64,000 bases of DNA from positions 62,001-126,000 of the forward strand of contig NZ_LNSA01000008.1 in NCBI RefSeq assembly GCF_001468465.1, written 5' to 3'. This DNA is from Sphingopyxis sp. H115 (GTDB lineage: Bacteria; Pseudomonadota; Alphaproteobacteria; Sphingomonadales; Sphingomonadaceae). The translations under genes were made by a program, and so were the position numbers. Below the pieces are notes generated by a model, which saw only the letters and a program-made list of their open reading frames with translations, was not told the origin of the DNA and did not search any database. Shown here in pieces: positions 55,156 through 62,438 of the stretch (the stretch's first letter is position 1; each line of letters begins with the position of its first letter).

Positions 55156-55228
55156 AGCTTGTTTTTGGCGGCGTTTGCGCTTATGCGCGCCGCTTCGCGT
55201 CAGACAAGGGCGTGATTCCGCGCGGGAG

Positions 55229-55246
55229 GAAGGGGTGATGCCCTTC
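55229..55246 (+). promoter_or_regulatory. Hairpin in rplK leader, possible L1 autoregulation site
   Basis: GAAGGG (55229-55234) pairs with CCCTTC (55241-55246) around GTGATG. In other bacteria the L11-L1 mRNA leader carries an L1-binding hairpin that mimics the 23S rRNA site, and a GUGAUG element near a short stem is reminiscent of it. This is a weak resemblance only. Confidence 0.3.
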
Positions 55247-55266
55247 TGTTGGACCGCTTATTTTGA

Positions 55267-55286
55267 GCCCCGGATACGTCCGGGGC
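55267..55286 (+). promoter_or_regulatory. Stable hairpin just before the rplK Shine-Dalgarno
   Basis: GCCCCGGA-TACG-TCCGGGGC is an eight-bp perfect stem with a UNCG-type tetraloop. It ends about 11 bases before the AAAGGAGG of rplK. It could be an mRNA leader structure or a processed 5' end; there is no T-run to make it a terminator. Confidence 0.5.
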
Positions 55287-55308
55287 GACAGAAAGAAAGG
55301 AGGCCATC

Positions 55309-55740
55309 ATGGCCAAGAAGATCAGCGGCTACATCAAGCTGCAGGTGCCCGCTGGCACCGCCAACCCGTCGCCGCCGCTCGGGCCGGCGCTCGGTCAGCG
55401 CGGCGTCAACATCATGGAATTCTGCAAGGCGTTCAACGCCGCCACCGACGGCCTAGAAAAAGGCACGCCGACCCCGACCATCATCACGGTGTTCGCCGAC
55501 AAGAGCTTTTCGTTCGTCACGAAAACGCCGCCGGCGACCTACCTGATCAAGAAGGCCGCGAACCTGAAGTCGGGTTCGAAGGAGCCGGGCAAGATCAGCG
55601 GCGGCAAGATCGCACGTTCGAAGCTGACCGAAATCGCCGAGATCAAGATGAAGGATCTCAACGCGAACGACCTCGAACAGGCAACCAAGATCATCGAAGG
55701 CAGCGCCCGCTCGATGGGCCTCGAAGTGACGGAGGGCTGA
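55309..55740 (+). CDS. rplK: 50S ribosomal protein L11
   Basis: A 143-residue L11. It has [63 protein letters not shown] and [13 protein letters not shown]. It binds the GTPase-associated region of 23S rRNA and is needed for the stringent response. Start ATG 55309 follows a strong AAAGGAGG. Four bases separate its stop from rplA. Confidence 0.99.
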   Translation: MAKKISGYIKLQVPAGTANPSPPLGPALGQRGVNIMEFCKAFNAATDGLEKGTPTPTIITVFADKSFSFVTKTPPATYLIKKAANLKSGSKEPGKISGGKIARSKLTEIAEIKMKDLNANDLEQATKIIEGSARSMGLEVTEG

Positions 55741-55744
55741 CGCC

Positions 55745-56443
55745 ATGGCAAAGCTGACCAAGAAGCAGAAGGCCCTCGAGGGCAAGGTTGATGCGCTGAA
55801 GCTGCACACCGTCGACGAAGCGCTGAAGACCGTTCGCGAACTGGCCTCGGCCAAGTTCGACGAAACGCTCGAAATCGCGATGAACCTGGGCGTCGATCCG
55901 CGCCACGCCGACCAGATGGTCCGCGGCGTCGTGACGCTCCCCGCCGGCACCGGCAAGGACGTCAAGGTTGCTGTGTTCGCGCGCGGCGACAATGCCGAAA
56001 AGGCGCTGGCCGCCGGCGCCGACAAGGTCGGTGCCGAAGACCTGATGGAAGACATGCTCGCGGGCAACCTCGACTATGGCCGCGTCATCGCGACGCCGGA
56101 CATGATGGGCATCGTCGGCCGCCTCGGCAAGACGCTGGGCCCCAAGGGCCTGATGCCGAACCCGAAGCTGGGCACCGTGACCCCGAACGTCGCCGAAGCC
56201 GTGAAGGCCGCCAAGGGCGGTCAGATCGAGTTCCGCGTCGAAAAGGTCGGCATTATCCATGCCGGCCTCGGCAAGCTGTCGTTCGGCGAGGAAAAGCTCC
56301 GCCAGAACTTCGACGCCTTCGTCGATGCGATCGTCAAGGCCAAGCCGGCCGGTGCGAAGGGCAAATATGTCCGCAAGATCGCGCTGTCGTCGTCGATGGG
56401 TCCGGGCGTGAAGGTCGACACCGCCGACGTCGCCGGCGCCTGA
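55745..56443 (+). CDS. rplA: 50S ribosomal protein L1
   Basis: A 232-residue L1. It has [60 protein letters not shown] and [23 protein letters not shown]. It forms the mobile L1 stalk and in many bacteria represses its own operon by binding the L11 leader mRNA. A strong terminator follows, so rplJ/rplL are not part of this transcript here. Confidence 0.99.
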   Translation: MAKLTKKQKALEGKVDALKLHTVDEALKTVRELASAKFDETLEIAMNLGVDPRHADQMVRGVVTLPAGTGKDVKVAVFARGDNAEKALAAGADKVGAEDLMEDMLAGNLDYGRVIATPDMMGIVGRLGKTLGPKGLMPNPKLGTVTPNVAEAVKAAKGGQIEFRVEKVGIIHAGLGKLSFGEEKLRQNFDAFVDAIVKAKPAGAKGKYVRKIALSSSMGPGVKVDTADVAGA

Positions 56444-56465
56444 TCCAAACGCTGATGATTCAGGG

Positions 56466-56496
56466 AAGGGCCGGAGGAAACTCCGGCCCTTTTCTT
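56466..56496 (+). terminator. Intrinsic terminator of the rplK-rplA operon
   Basis: AAGGGCCGGAG (56466-56476), GAAA tetraloop and CTCCGGCCCTT (56481-56491) give a perfect 11-bp stem with a GNRA loop, followed by TTTCTT. It closes the ribosomal protein operon. Confidence 0.92.
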
Positions 56497-56850
56497 ATGC
56501 GTCGTTCGGAGCGGCGAACCGCATGGCTTTCTTCCATCGTCCCGAGGTCGAACCTGAATTCGAGGCGGCGAGATGGTCGTGTGATTGTCCCAAAGTTCAG
56601 CAAGGTCAGCGCCGCGCACCAGTCGGGAAGACGCGACCATGGCCGGTTGATCTGGCAATTCTTCATGCTCGAAAAATCGCTGGCAAAACTGTTCGGCATT
56701 TGAACTTCCGCGGCTGCTTAGGGGTGGTTTCCCGACGGTCAGCTCTGCCGCGTACCGTTTGGAAAACGGCCGTTTTTGATCATCCTTCCTTGAGCCTTTC
56801 GTAACCGTCATGAGATACTGACTTCCTTCAATCTCAGCGAAGGTGGCGGT
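56497..56850. other. Non-coding stretch between rplA and the DUF4375-like gene
   Basis: No convincing gene in 354 bases. The readable frames on both strands lack family features. A 14-bp perfect palindrome AAAACGGCCGTTTT (56763-56776), followed by one more T, could act as a weak terminator or a binding site. The G+C content falls towards the right, where the lower-G+C gene begins. Confidence 0.4.
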
Positions 56851-57774
56851 GTGGTCTGGAGCAAATCTCAAGGGCGTATTATTCGCAAGATTGTCGTAGA
56901 TCAGGCCCGCTGGGAATCGGATGAACTCTGGGAGGCTGTAGACTCTTTGTCGCAGTTCACTACGCTTGCTCATCAACAAGGCGGCTTGCGTCCTGATGAA
57001 ATTCCGCCTGAAGTCCTTTGGAACAGCCAAGTTACATACTATTATGGGCAAGTCCGTCAGAACGGGCATTATCTCTATGTGAGCAACTCTGGATGGAAGG
57101 CCCCCAACATAGAGGCCTGTCGTGCTGGATTGGAGGCGTGCGGCGCATCAGAAATATTGCAAATCTACGATGAGCTTGAAGCACTCATTCCCCAAGTTGG
57201 ATATGATATTTCGCAGTGGCGGTCACAATATGACGCTTTTCGCAAATCATCGCCGCTTCGCAAGGATTTCGACGCGCTCAACAATCGGCTGTATGCGATA
57301 GATCATGAGGATTTCCTCCGTCGTCGAATTGCATGGATCAGGTCGCTCCCTCATTTAGAGATTGTCCCGACCAGCGCCATGCAAGGTCGCCTAGATCAGT
57401 TGTTTTCGGCCAACCCGATGCGCGAAGCAAGGCGCGCGATCCTGCTGGAGGAGGAGCGGCAGCAAGCGGAGATTGTCAAACGCCAACAAAGCCAGCGTCT
57501 GGCAACCGTCGAGGCGAGGCTACGCGCAAACAAAGTCCTCACCAGCCTGCGCAGATTGTTTAAAAATGATCCTCACGAAGTGGGACACATTTACGAGATC
57601 ATGGGCGACAATCAGATTGCATGGCCGATCGACGGCGATGCTTATGCTGGCTGGTATCTGGCTCTCGATACCGAAAAGGGCTGCGCTCTCATTTACGGGA
57701 ATGATAAAGTTATAAGCGGGCCGAAGCCCTTGAGCGAGCCCATGCGAGCGTATTTTGCTGACTTAGCATCGTAA
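56851..57774 (+). CDS. DUF4375/DMP19-like protein of unknown function
   Basis: A 307-residue soluble protein. The segment WNSQVTYYYGQVRQNGHYLYVSNSGWKAPNIEACRAGLEACGA matches the core of DUF4375 (DMP19-like) proteins, where this region has the form 'in-V-Yy-gqv-nGGh-qff-N'. The middle has a charged helical stretch (RRAILLEEERQQAEIVKRQQSQRLATVEARL). The C-terminal part (IYEIMGDNQIAWPIDGDAYAGWYLALDTEKG) is not recognised. Start is GTG 56851 with GAAGG nearby. Codon use is clearly less G+C-rich than that of its neighbours, so acquisition by transfer is likely. DMP19 in Neisseria is a DNA mimic; no such role can be claimed here. Confidence 0.65.
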   Translation: MVWSKSQGRIIRKIVVDQARWESDELWEAVDSLSQFTTLAHQQGGLRPDEIPPEVLWNSQVTYYYGQVRQNGHYLYVSNSGWKAPNIEACRAGLEACGASEILQIYDELEALIPQVGYDISQWRSQYDAFRKSSPLRKDFDALNNRLYAIDHEDFLRRRIAWIRSLPHLEIVPTSAMQGRLDQLFSANPMREARRAILLEEERQQAEIVKRQQSQRLATVEARLRANKVLTSLRRLFKNDPHEVGHIYEIMGDNQIAWPIDGDAYAGWYLALDTEKGCALIYGNDKVISGPKPLSEPMRAYFADLAS

Positions 57775-58157
57775 ACCATCGCTTCCATCGAACATATGGC
57801 GCGTCCAAAAAACGCTGGTTTCCTCGACACATGCTACGAACAGGCCGTAAAACGGAGCGCTGCCCCACTCCAAGTCTCAAAACTCACCCCAAAATCTTGT
57901 CTGAAAATGGGGTATCCGTCCTGCAGATCCAATGGCGTCAATCGGTCGCTAGCCGACGAACCTCTTTCCGAGCGGAGTCGAGGCACCTGTCGACGGGACG
58001 CTTGGCCCGATGGGCATCTCGACTTCGCTCGATGCGAACGGGTTAGAATGGGCCCGAATGGCCGCCTTCGGCCGCCAGCCGTTACCCGCCCCGATTGCAT
58101 CTTTCGTTCGAACCGTGGAAGACGCGAGCGCGTTTGGGTAAGGGGGATCGGCACAGC
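57775..58157. other. Non-coding stretch with inverted-repeat element
   Basis: The 383 bases between the DUF4375-like gene and the EamA gene hold no recognisable protein; a frame from 57796 is Arg-rich and has no family features. The stretch contains an inverted repeat (listed separately) and, at its right end, the strong AAGGGGGAT Shine-Dalgarno of the EamA gene. Confidence 0.5.
57970..58030. repeat. Intergenic inverted repeat, REP-like
   Basis: GAGCGGAGTCGAG (57970-57982) pairs with CTCGACTTCGCTC (58018-58030), 12 of 13 positions, with a 35-base middle that includes GTCGACGGGACGC and CCCGATGGGCATC. This wording (CTCGACTTCGCTCGA) is familiar to me as a dispersed intergenic element in sphingomonads, but the copy number cannot be checked within this window, where I saw only one copy. 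Confidence 0.5.
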
Positions 58158-59078
58158 ATGGCGAACAAAGGAGGCCTTGCAGCGGCGATCTGGTCGCGCG
58201 CCTATCCGCTGCTCACGGTGACGGCGCTGTTCTGGGCGGGCAATTCGATCGTTGGCCGTGCGGCGCGCGACTTCGTGCCGCCGGCGGCGCTGTCCTTCTG
58301 GCGCTGGACGTTTGCCCTCATGCTGCTTTTGCCGCTCGCATGGCCGCATCTGAAGCGCGACTGGCCCGCGATCCGCGCAAACTGGAGGATCGTCGCACTG
58401 CTCGGCGCGCTGGCGATCGGGTCGTTCAACATCCTGCTCTATACGGGCTTGCAGAACACGACCGCGCTAAATTCGATGCTGATCCAGTCGGCGCTGCCCG
58501 CGCTCGTGCTGATTGTCGGCGCAGTCGTGATGGGTGATCGCACCAGCCCGCGCCAGATCGCGGGCGTGGCCGTCTCGCTCACCGGCGTGGTCGCGATCAT
58601 CGCGCGCGGTGATCCGGCGACATTGCTGGGGCTCCGGCTCAACATCGGCGATGCGACCATCGGCTGCGCGGTGCTGATCTGGGCGCTCTATTCGGTGCTG
58701 CTCCGCCGCCGCCCGGCGGTGCATCCGTTGAGCTTTCTCGCGGCGTCGATGGTGGTCGGTATCGCGTTGATCGCACCATTTTACCTGCACGAGCTCTGGT
58801 CGGGGCGGCTGATCGTTCCGGCGGCGGGGAGCGCGCTTGCCATCGCCTATGTGTCGGTCTTCCCGTCCTTCCTTGCCTATCTCTTCTTCAATCGCGGGGT
58901 CGAACTGATCGGATCGGCGGCGACGGGCCAATATATGAACGTGATGCCGCTGATGGGGGCGGGACTCGCCATGCTGTTTCTCGGCGAGACGCTGCACCTG
59001 TTCCATGTCGCCGGGCTGGCGCTGATCGTCGCCGGCATCCTGGTTGCGGGTCGTCCGCCGGCTGCGGGGCAAGCCTAG
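58158..59078 (+). CDS. EamA/DMT-family transporter
   Basis: A 306-residue, ten-helix drug/metabolite transporter with two EamA repeats. The first begins LLTVTALFWAGNSIVGRAARDFVPPAALSFWRW, the second IGCAVLIWALYSVLLRRRPAVHPLSF. Typical of RhaT/YdcZ-like exporters of amino acids or metabolites. ATG 58158 has AAGGGGGA upstream. Its TAG stop overlaps the stop of the convergent isomerase gene by two bases. Confidence 0.9.
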   Translation: MANKGGLAAAIWSRAYPLLTVTALFWAGNSIVGRAARDFVPPAALSFWRWTFALMLLLPLAWPHLKRDWPAIRANWRIVALLGALAIGSFNILLYTGLQNTTALNSMLIQSALPALVLIVGAVVMGDRTSPRQIAGVAVSLTGVVAIIARGDPATLLGLRLNIGDATIGCAVLIWALYSVLLRRRPAVHPLSFLAASMVVGIALIAPFYLHELWSGRLIVPAAGSALAIAYVSVFPSFLAYLFFNRGVELIGSAATGQYMNVMPLMGAGLAMLFLGETLHLFHVAGLALIVAGILVAGRPPAAGQA

Positions 59079-59677
59079 GCGAGCGCTTCCTCGACCTGCG
59101 CAAGCCGATCCTTACCGAAGAACATCTCGCCGCCGACGAAGAAGGTCGGGATGCCGAACACGCCGCGCGCCACTGCGGCCTCGGTGTTGGCGACCAGCTT
59201 CGCCTTGATCTCGGGCTCCTGCGTGCGGGCGAGGAGCGTGGCGCCGTCGAAGCCGTTGGCCGACAGGAAGGCCGCGATCACCTCCGGGTCGTCCATCTTG
59301 AGCCCTTCTTCCCACATCGCCCGGTTCACTGCGCCTACATAGTGGTCGAGATTGCCTTCGGCATCGGCGACGATCGCGCCGCGCATGATCGTCAGCGTGT
59401 TGACGGGGAAATGCGGGTTGAGCCGAAATTTGGACAGGTCATGCCGTTCGATGAAACGGCGCATCTCAAGATTTTCATAGGCGAGTTTGGCGGGCGCGTC
59501 GGCATATTGGATCATCGGCGCCTTGTTGCCCGTCGCCTTGAAGATGCCGCCCAGAAGGCACGGCGTGATGACGAGGTCGGCGCCCGTCCGGTCGAGCAGT
59601 TCGGGCAGTATTTTCATGCACAAGTAGGCGTTGGGACTGCCGAAGTCGAAGATCAGCTCGAGCGTTTTGCTCACCAT
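59075..59677 (-). CDS. DsbA-fold 2-hydroxychromene-2-carboxylate isomerase/GST-kappa family protein
   Basis: A 200-residue protein starting LELIFDFGSPNAYLCMKILPELL. The Ser in FGSPNAY takes the place of the DsbA CXXC, as in 2-hydroxychromene-2-carboxylate (HCCA) isomerases and kappa-class GSTs. PHFPVNTLTIMRGA and VFGIPTFFVGGEMFFGKDRL (cis-Pro and C-terminal helix) are family features. HCCA isomerases act in naphthalene-type degradation with glutathione. Here the pairing with a dehydrogenase suggests modification of an aromatic or reactive compound (inference). ATG 59677 overlaps the dehydrogenase gene by seven bases. Confidence 0.88.
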   Translation of the reverse strand: MVSKTLELIFDFGSPNAYLCMKILPELLDRTGADLVITPCLLGGIFKATGNKAPMIQYADAPAKLAYENLEMRRFIERHDLSKFRLNPHFPVNTLTIMRGAIVADAEGNLDHYVGAVNRAMWEEGLKMDDPEVIAAFLSANGFDGATLLARTQEPEIKAKLVANTEAAVARGVFGIPTFFVGGEMFFGKDRLAQVEEALA

Positions 59678-60402
59678 TTTTCTCCCCAGGGGCGAAGGTC
59701 GAGTTCGTGCGTCCAAGCGCTTTTGGGCTGCTTGTGGAGCATGACATAATTGGCGGCGATGGCATCGGGGTTGAGGATGAGGTCGCGCGCCTTTGCATTG
59801 TCGAAATCGGGATGGCGGCCCTTGATGAATTCGGTGTCGATCGCGCCGTCGATGATCGTGTGCGCGACATGGATGCCCTGCGGCCCAAGCTCGCGCGCCA
59901 TCGATTGCGCGAGCATGCGCAGCGCCCCCTTGGCGCCCGAAAAGGCGGCAAAGCCCGACCCGCCGCGCAGCGACGCGGTGGCGCCCGTGAAGATGATCGT
60001 GCCGCGGCCGCGCGGTGCCATATGCTTCGCCGCCTCGCGGCCCATCAGGAATCCGCCGAGGCATGCCATTTCCCAGACCTTGGTGTAGACCCGCACGGTC
60101 GTTTCGGTGATCGGGAAATTGACGTTGGCGCCGATGTTGAACACCGCGACCTCGACCGGGCCGACCTCGGCCTCGACCTGGTCGAACAGCGCGACCATGT
60201 CGGTTTCGTCGCGCGCGTCGCCGGGGAAGGCGCGGGCCTGGTCGCCGGCATCGCGGATCGACTGCGCGAGCGCCTCCAGCTGGTCGAGGTTGCGCGGGCG
60301 GCGGTTGACGCAGGCGGTGAGGCCCTCGGCGGCGAAGGCGCGGGCGATCGCGCCGCCGGTGGCGTCGCCGGCTCCGATAATGACGGCGGCGGGATTGGGC
60401 AT
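59671..60402 (-). CDS. SDR-family protein lacking the catalytic Tyr
   Basis: A 243-residue short-chain dehydrogenase-fold protein. The cofactor loop is VIIGAGDATGGAIARAFA, and Asn-Ile-Gly lies at 89-91. The active-site region is TGATASLRGGSGFAAFSGAKGAL. The Tyr of YxxxK is Phe154 (FSGAK) while Lys158 is kept. Enzymes of this subgroup are widely annotated as oxidoreductases, but without Tyr the usual proton relay is missing. ATG 60402 is 87 bases from the divergent HxlR gene. A longer in-frame extension runs into that gene and is discarded. Confidence 0.87.
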   Translation of the reverse strand: MPNPAAVIIGAGDATGGAIARAFAAEGLTACVNRRPRNLDQLEALAQSIRDAGDQARAFPGDARDETDMVALFDQVEAEVGPVEVAVFNIGANVNFPITETTVRVYTKVWEMACLGGFLMGREAAKHMAPRGRGTIIFTGATASLRGGSGFAAFSGAKGALRMLAQSMARELGPQGIHVAHTIIDGAIDTEFIKGRHPDFDNAKARDLILNPDAIAANYVMLHKQPKSAWTHELDLRPWGEKW

Positions 60403-60430
60403 CGCGACTCTCCTCTTGCGCCCGATAGTA

Positions 60431-60447
60431 ACTATGATAATCATAGT
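60431..60447. promoter_or_regulatory. HxlR operator candidate
   Basis: ACTATGAT-A-ATCATAGT is an inverted repeat with perfect eight-base arms, midway between the divergent SDR (60402) and hxlR (60490) starts. HxlR regulators bind such short palindromes and usually sense reactive aldehydes or quinones. Confidence 0.65.
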
Positions 60448-60489
60448 GACAAGAGCTAAATGTGACCAAGAAGGGGAAGTTCTGGAAAA

Positions 60490-60981
60490 ATGCCCAAGCG
60501 CGCGGATCTTTCGGACACTTTCTGCCCCGTCGGGCGCTCGGCCGAACTGCTCGGCGACCGCGCGGTGCTGCTGATCCTGCGCGATCTGTTTTTCGGGCGC
60601 CGGCGTTTCGAGGCGATTGCGGCGAATACGGGGCTGGGACCGCAGCTCGTGTCGGCGCGGCTCAAATTGCTCGAGAAGGAGGGCGTGGTCGAGCGCCACG
60701 CCTATCAGGCGAAGCCGCTACGCCACGAATATCGGCTGACCGACAAGGGCAAGGATCTGTTCGACGTACTCTATGCGATGCGCGGCTGGGCCGAACGCTG
60801 GGCGTATCGGGATGGCGAGACCGGGGGTGGGCCGGCGATGCGCTATCTCCATCGCGCGTGCGGGACCGACGTCGGGACGGCGACGATCTGCCCGGGATGC
60901 GGCGCGCTGCTTGGCTATGGCGATTTGAAGGGCGAGCCGTCGCCGGCACTGAAGGCTGAGCAGGCGGCGCGAGCGGGCTAG
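60490..60981 (+). CDS. HxlR-family transcriptional regulator
   Basis: A 163-residue regulator with a winged helix: CPVGRSAELLGDRAVLLILRDLFFGRRRFEAIAANTGLGPQLVSARLKLLEKEGVVERH (first part of the protein; HxlR signature Cys12). The C-terminal extension has four possible metal ligands in HRACGTDVGT...CPGCG. It probably controls the divergent SDR/isomerase pair through the 60431 palindrome. Its stop is one base from the convergent clpS stop. Confidence 0.9.
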   Translation: MPKRADLSDTFCPVGRSAELLGDRAVLLILRDLFFGRRRFEAIAANTGLGPQLVSARLKLLEKEGVVERHAYQAKPLRHEYRLTDKGKDLFDVLYAMRGWAERWAYRDGETGGGPAMRYLHRACGTDVGTATICPGCGALLGYGDLKGEPSPALKAEQAARAG

Positions 60982-60982
60982 C

Positions 60983-61309
60983 TCAGGCCTTTTCCAGTGT
61001 GCACTGCAGCGGATGCTGGTTCTGGCGCGCGGCGTCCATCACCTGGTTCACCTTGGTCTCGGCGACTTCATAGCTGAACACGCCGCACACGCCGACGCCC
61101 TGCTGGTGGACGTGCAGCATCACCTGCGTCGCCTGTTCGATGTCCATGTTGAAGAAACGCTGGAGCACCATCACGACGAATTCCATCGGCGTATAATCGT
61201 CGTTGAGCAGCAGCACCTTGTACATCGACGGCTTCTTCGCCTTGGCGCGGGTGCGTGTCGCAATGCCGACGCCGGGGGTGCCCGGCGAGCCTTCGTCCTT
61301 GTCCGCCAT
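60983..61309 (-). CDS. clpS: ClpS adaptor for ClpAP protease (N-end rule)
   Basis: About 108 residues. A flexible N-terminal tail is followed by [30 protein letters not shown] (N-degron pocket residues NDD and the Met/Val helix), [22 protein letters not shown] and HPLQCTLEK. ClpS delivers proteins with bulky N-terminal residues to ClpA. Start is uncertain: ATG 61309 and ATG 61336 are both in frame, neither with a strong Shine-Dalgarno. Confidence 0.96.
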   Translation of the reverse strand: MADKDEGSPGTPGVGIATRTRAKAKKPSMYKVLLLNDDYTPMEFVVMVLQRFFNMDIEQATQVMLHVHQQGVGVCGVFSYEVAETKVNQVMDAARQNQHPLQCTLEKA

Positions 61310-61466
61310 GGCGCAGACATTCTTTGACTCCGCCATGGAGCGGGCCGGCTGGATGGTCGAAACTGGAAACATCATGCGTAGGAATATCGCAAGCGGCGGG
61401 CGAAGCGCAAGGGGCGCGCGCGCCGATTTTAACCTCTTGTTCGCCAGCCGGGCAGGCGTGCGCCCC

Positions 61467-61505
61467 AAAAAAAGAAGAACCGCCCGCTTCCGAAGAAGCG
61501 AGCGG
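61467..61505 (-). terminator. Intrinsic terminator of the phasin gene
   Basis: Read on the minus strand, an 11-bp stem (61505-61495 with 61490-61480, one mismatch) has a TTCG tetraloop and is followed by TTCTTCTTTTTTT (61479-61467). It ends the phasin transcript before clpS. Confidence 0.9.
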
Positions 61506-61575
61506 CCTTGGGGGTGTCGGCGCAGGCGGGGAGGGAGGGGGAAGTGCCGCGCCAACTTTGGAAGGTGAAAGCGCC

Positions 61576-62316
61576 TTAGGCGGCCTTCATCTTCGAAGTG
61601 ATGACCGAAACGCGGTTCGAGATCGGCGCGAAGCTGTCGTTCGTCAGCTTGACGACGAGTTCGCTGGTCTTCGAGGTCTGCGCCACGGCGGCGTCGAACG
61701 CCTTCTTACTGTTTTCGGCATAGAGCTTGAAGAAGTCGGCCGGCGTCTTGACGGCGGTGTAGCCCTTCAGCGCGGCGGTCGTGTCTTCGAAGCTCTTGCG
61801 AGCGAAGGTCACGCCTTCCTGGCCGAGCGTTTCGATGCCCTTGGCAGCGATCTTGCCCGATTCAACGAGCGCTTCGATGTTCGCCTTGTTGAATTCGACG
61901 GCTTCTTCGGCGAGCTTGCTGGTCTTCGCCATGGCTTCTTTCGCCTTTTCGTTGAAGTCGGCGGTCAGGGTTTCGGCGCGGGTCTTCGCTTCGTCGGCGA
62001 ACTTCTTGACGGTGTCGTTCATGGTCTTGAATCCTTTGGTGGCGAGGGCGGCCGGCTTCGGCGCGACCTTGGTCTTGGGGGCAATGGTCTTTGCAGCCGC
62101 CTTCTTGGGGGCGACCTTCTTTGCTGCCGGCTTTGCGGCTTTCTTTTGGACCGGCTTGGCCTTCGCCGCGACGGTCTTGGTCTTTGCGGGCACCGGGGCT
62201 TTTACTGCGGGAGCAGCTTCGACAACCGGAGCGGCAGGAGCAGCCACCGGCTTGGCGGCGGTTTCCAGCGTCGCGGCTTCGAAAGCCTTTTCGGCACTAT
62301 CCATCTTGGTAGCCAT
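61576..62316 (-). CDS. Phasin (polyhydroxyalkanoate granule-associated protein)
   Basis: A 246-residue protein with two parts. Residues about 20-100 are Ala/Pro/Lys-rich, with repeated [13 protein letters not shown] and [19 protein letters not shown] blocks, like histone H1 or PhaF-type tails. Residues about 105-246 are a helical phasin domain ([50 protein letters not shown]). Phasins coat PHA granules; a Lys-rich tail could also bind DNA and help segregate granules (known for PhaF in Pseudomonas, inferred here). ATG 62316 follows AAGGAG. Two PhaR-type palindromes flank the promoter. Confidence 0.9.
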   Translation of the reverse strand: MATKMDSAEKAFEAATLETAAKPVAAPAAPVVEAAPAVKAPVPAKTKTVAAKAKPVQKKAAKPAAKKVAPKKAAAKTIAPKTKVAPKPAALATKGFKTMNDTVKKFADEAKTRAETLTADFNEKAKEAMAKTSKLAEEAVEFNKANIEALVESGKIAAKGIETLGQEGVTFARKSFEDTTAALKGYTAVKTPADFFKLYAENSKKAFDAAVAQTSKTSELVVKLTNDSFAPISNRVSVITSKMKAA

Positions 62317-62334
62317 CGGGACAACTCCTTTATG

Positions 62335-62347
62335 TTGCAGTGCACAA
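62335..62347 (-). promoter_or_regulatory. PhaR-type site 1 in the phasin promoter
   Basis: TTGCAGTGCACAA shares the TGCAGTGCACAA core with site 2. It sits between the -10-like TATATT (62351-62346, minus strand) and the Shine-Dalgarno. PhaR repressors of alphaproteobacteria bind TGC/GCA-rich palindromes in front of phasin genes and leave when PHA accumulates. Confidence 0.6.
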
Positions 62348-62372
62348 TATAGGAGTGGTGCGGCGATTTCAA
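62346..62372 (-). promoter_or_regulatory. Phasin promoter candidate
   Basis: On the minus strand TTGAAA (62372-62367) and TATATT (62351-62346) resemble sigma-70 -35 and -10 boxes with a 15-base spacer, two short of ideal. The -10 partly overlaps PhaR-type site 1, and site 2 lies just upstream of the -35. Confidence 0.5.
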
Positions 62373-62376
62373 GAGA

Positions 62377-62397
62377 TTTTTGTGCAGTGCACAAAAA
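62377..62397 (-). promoter_or_regulatory. PhaR-type site 2, 21-bp palindrome
   Basis: Ten-base arms TTTTTGTGCA and TGCACAAAAA around a single central G form a near-perfect palindrome upstream of the phasin -35. Its centre is about 47 bases from that of site 1. With site 1 it makes a two-operator repression layout. Confidence 0.65.
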
Positions 62398-62438
62398 ATT
62401 CCCGATCGCGACCTCGCGGGCCTTATAATTTCCCGATA

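Noticed and set aside
56221..57069. Minus-strand open frame over the end of rplA and the start of the DUF4375-like gene
   Set aside because: No family features; its right half is antisense to the DUF4375-like gene and its left half to rplA.
57796..58221. Plus-strand frame between the DUF4375-like gene and the EamA gene
   Set aside because: Arg-rich translation that includes the inverted-repeat element and overlaps the EamA start in another frame.
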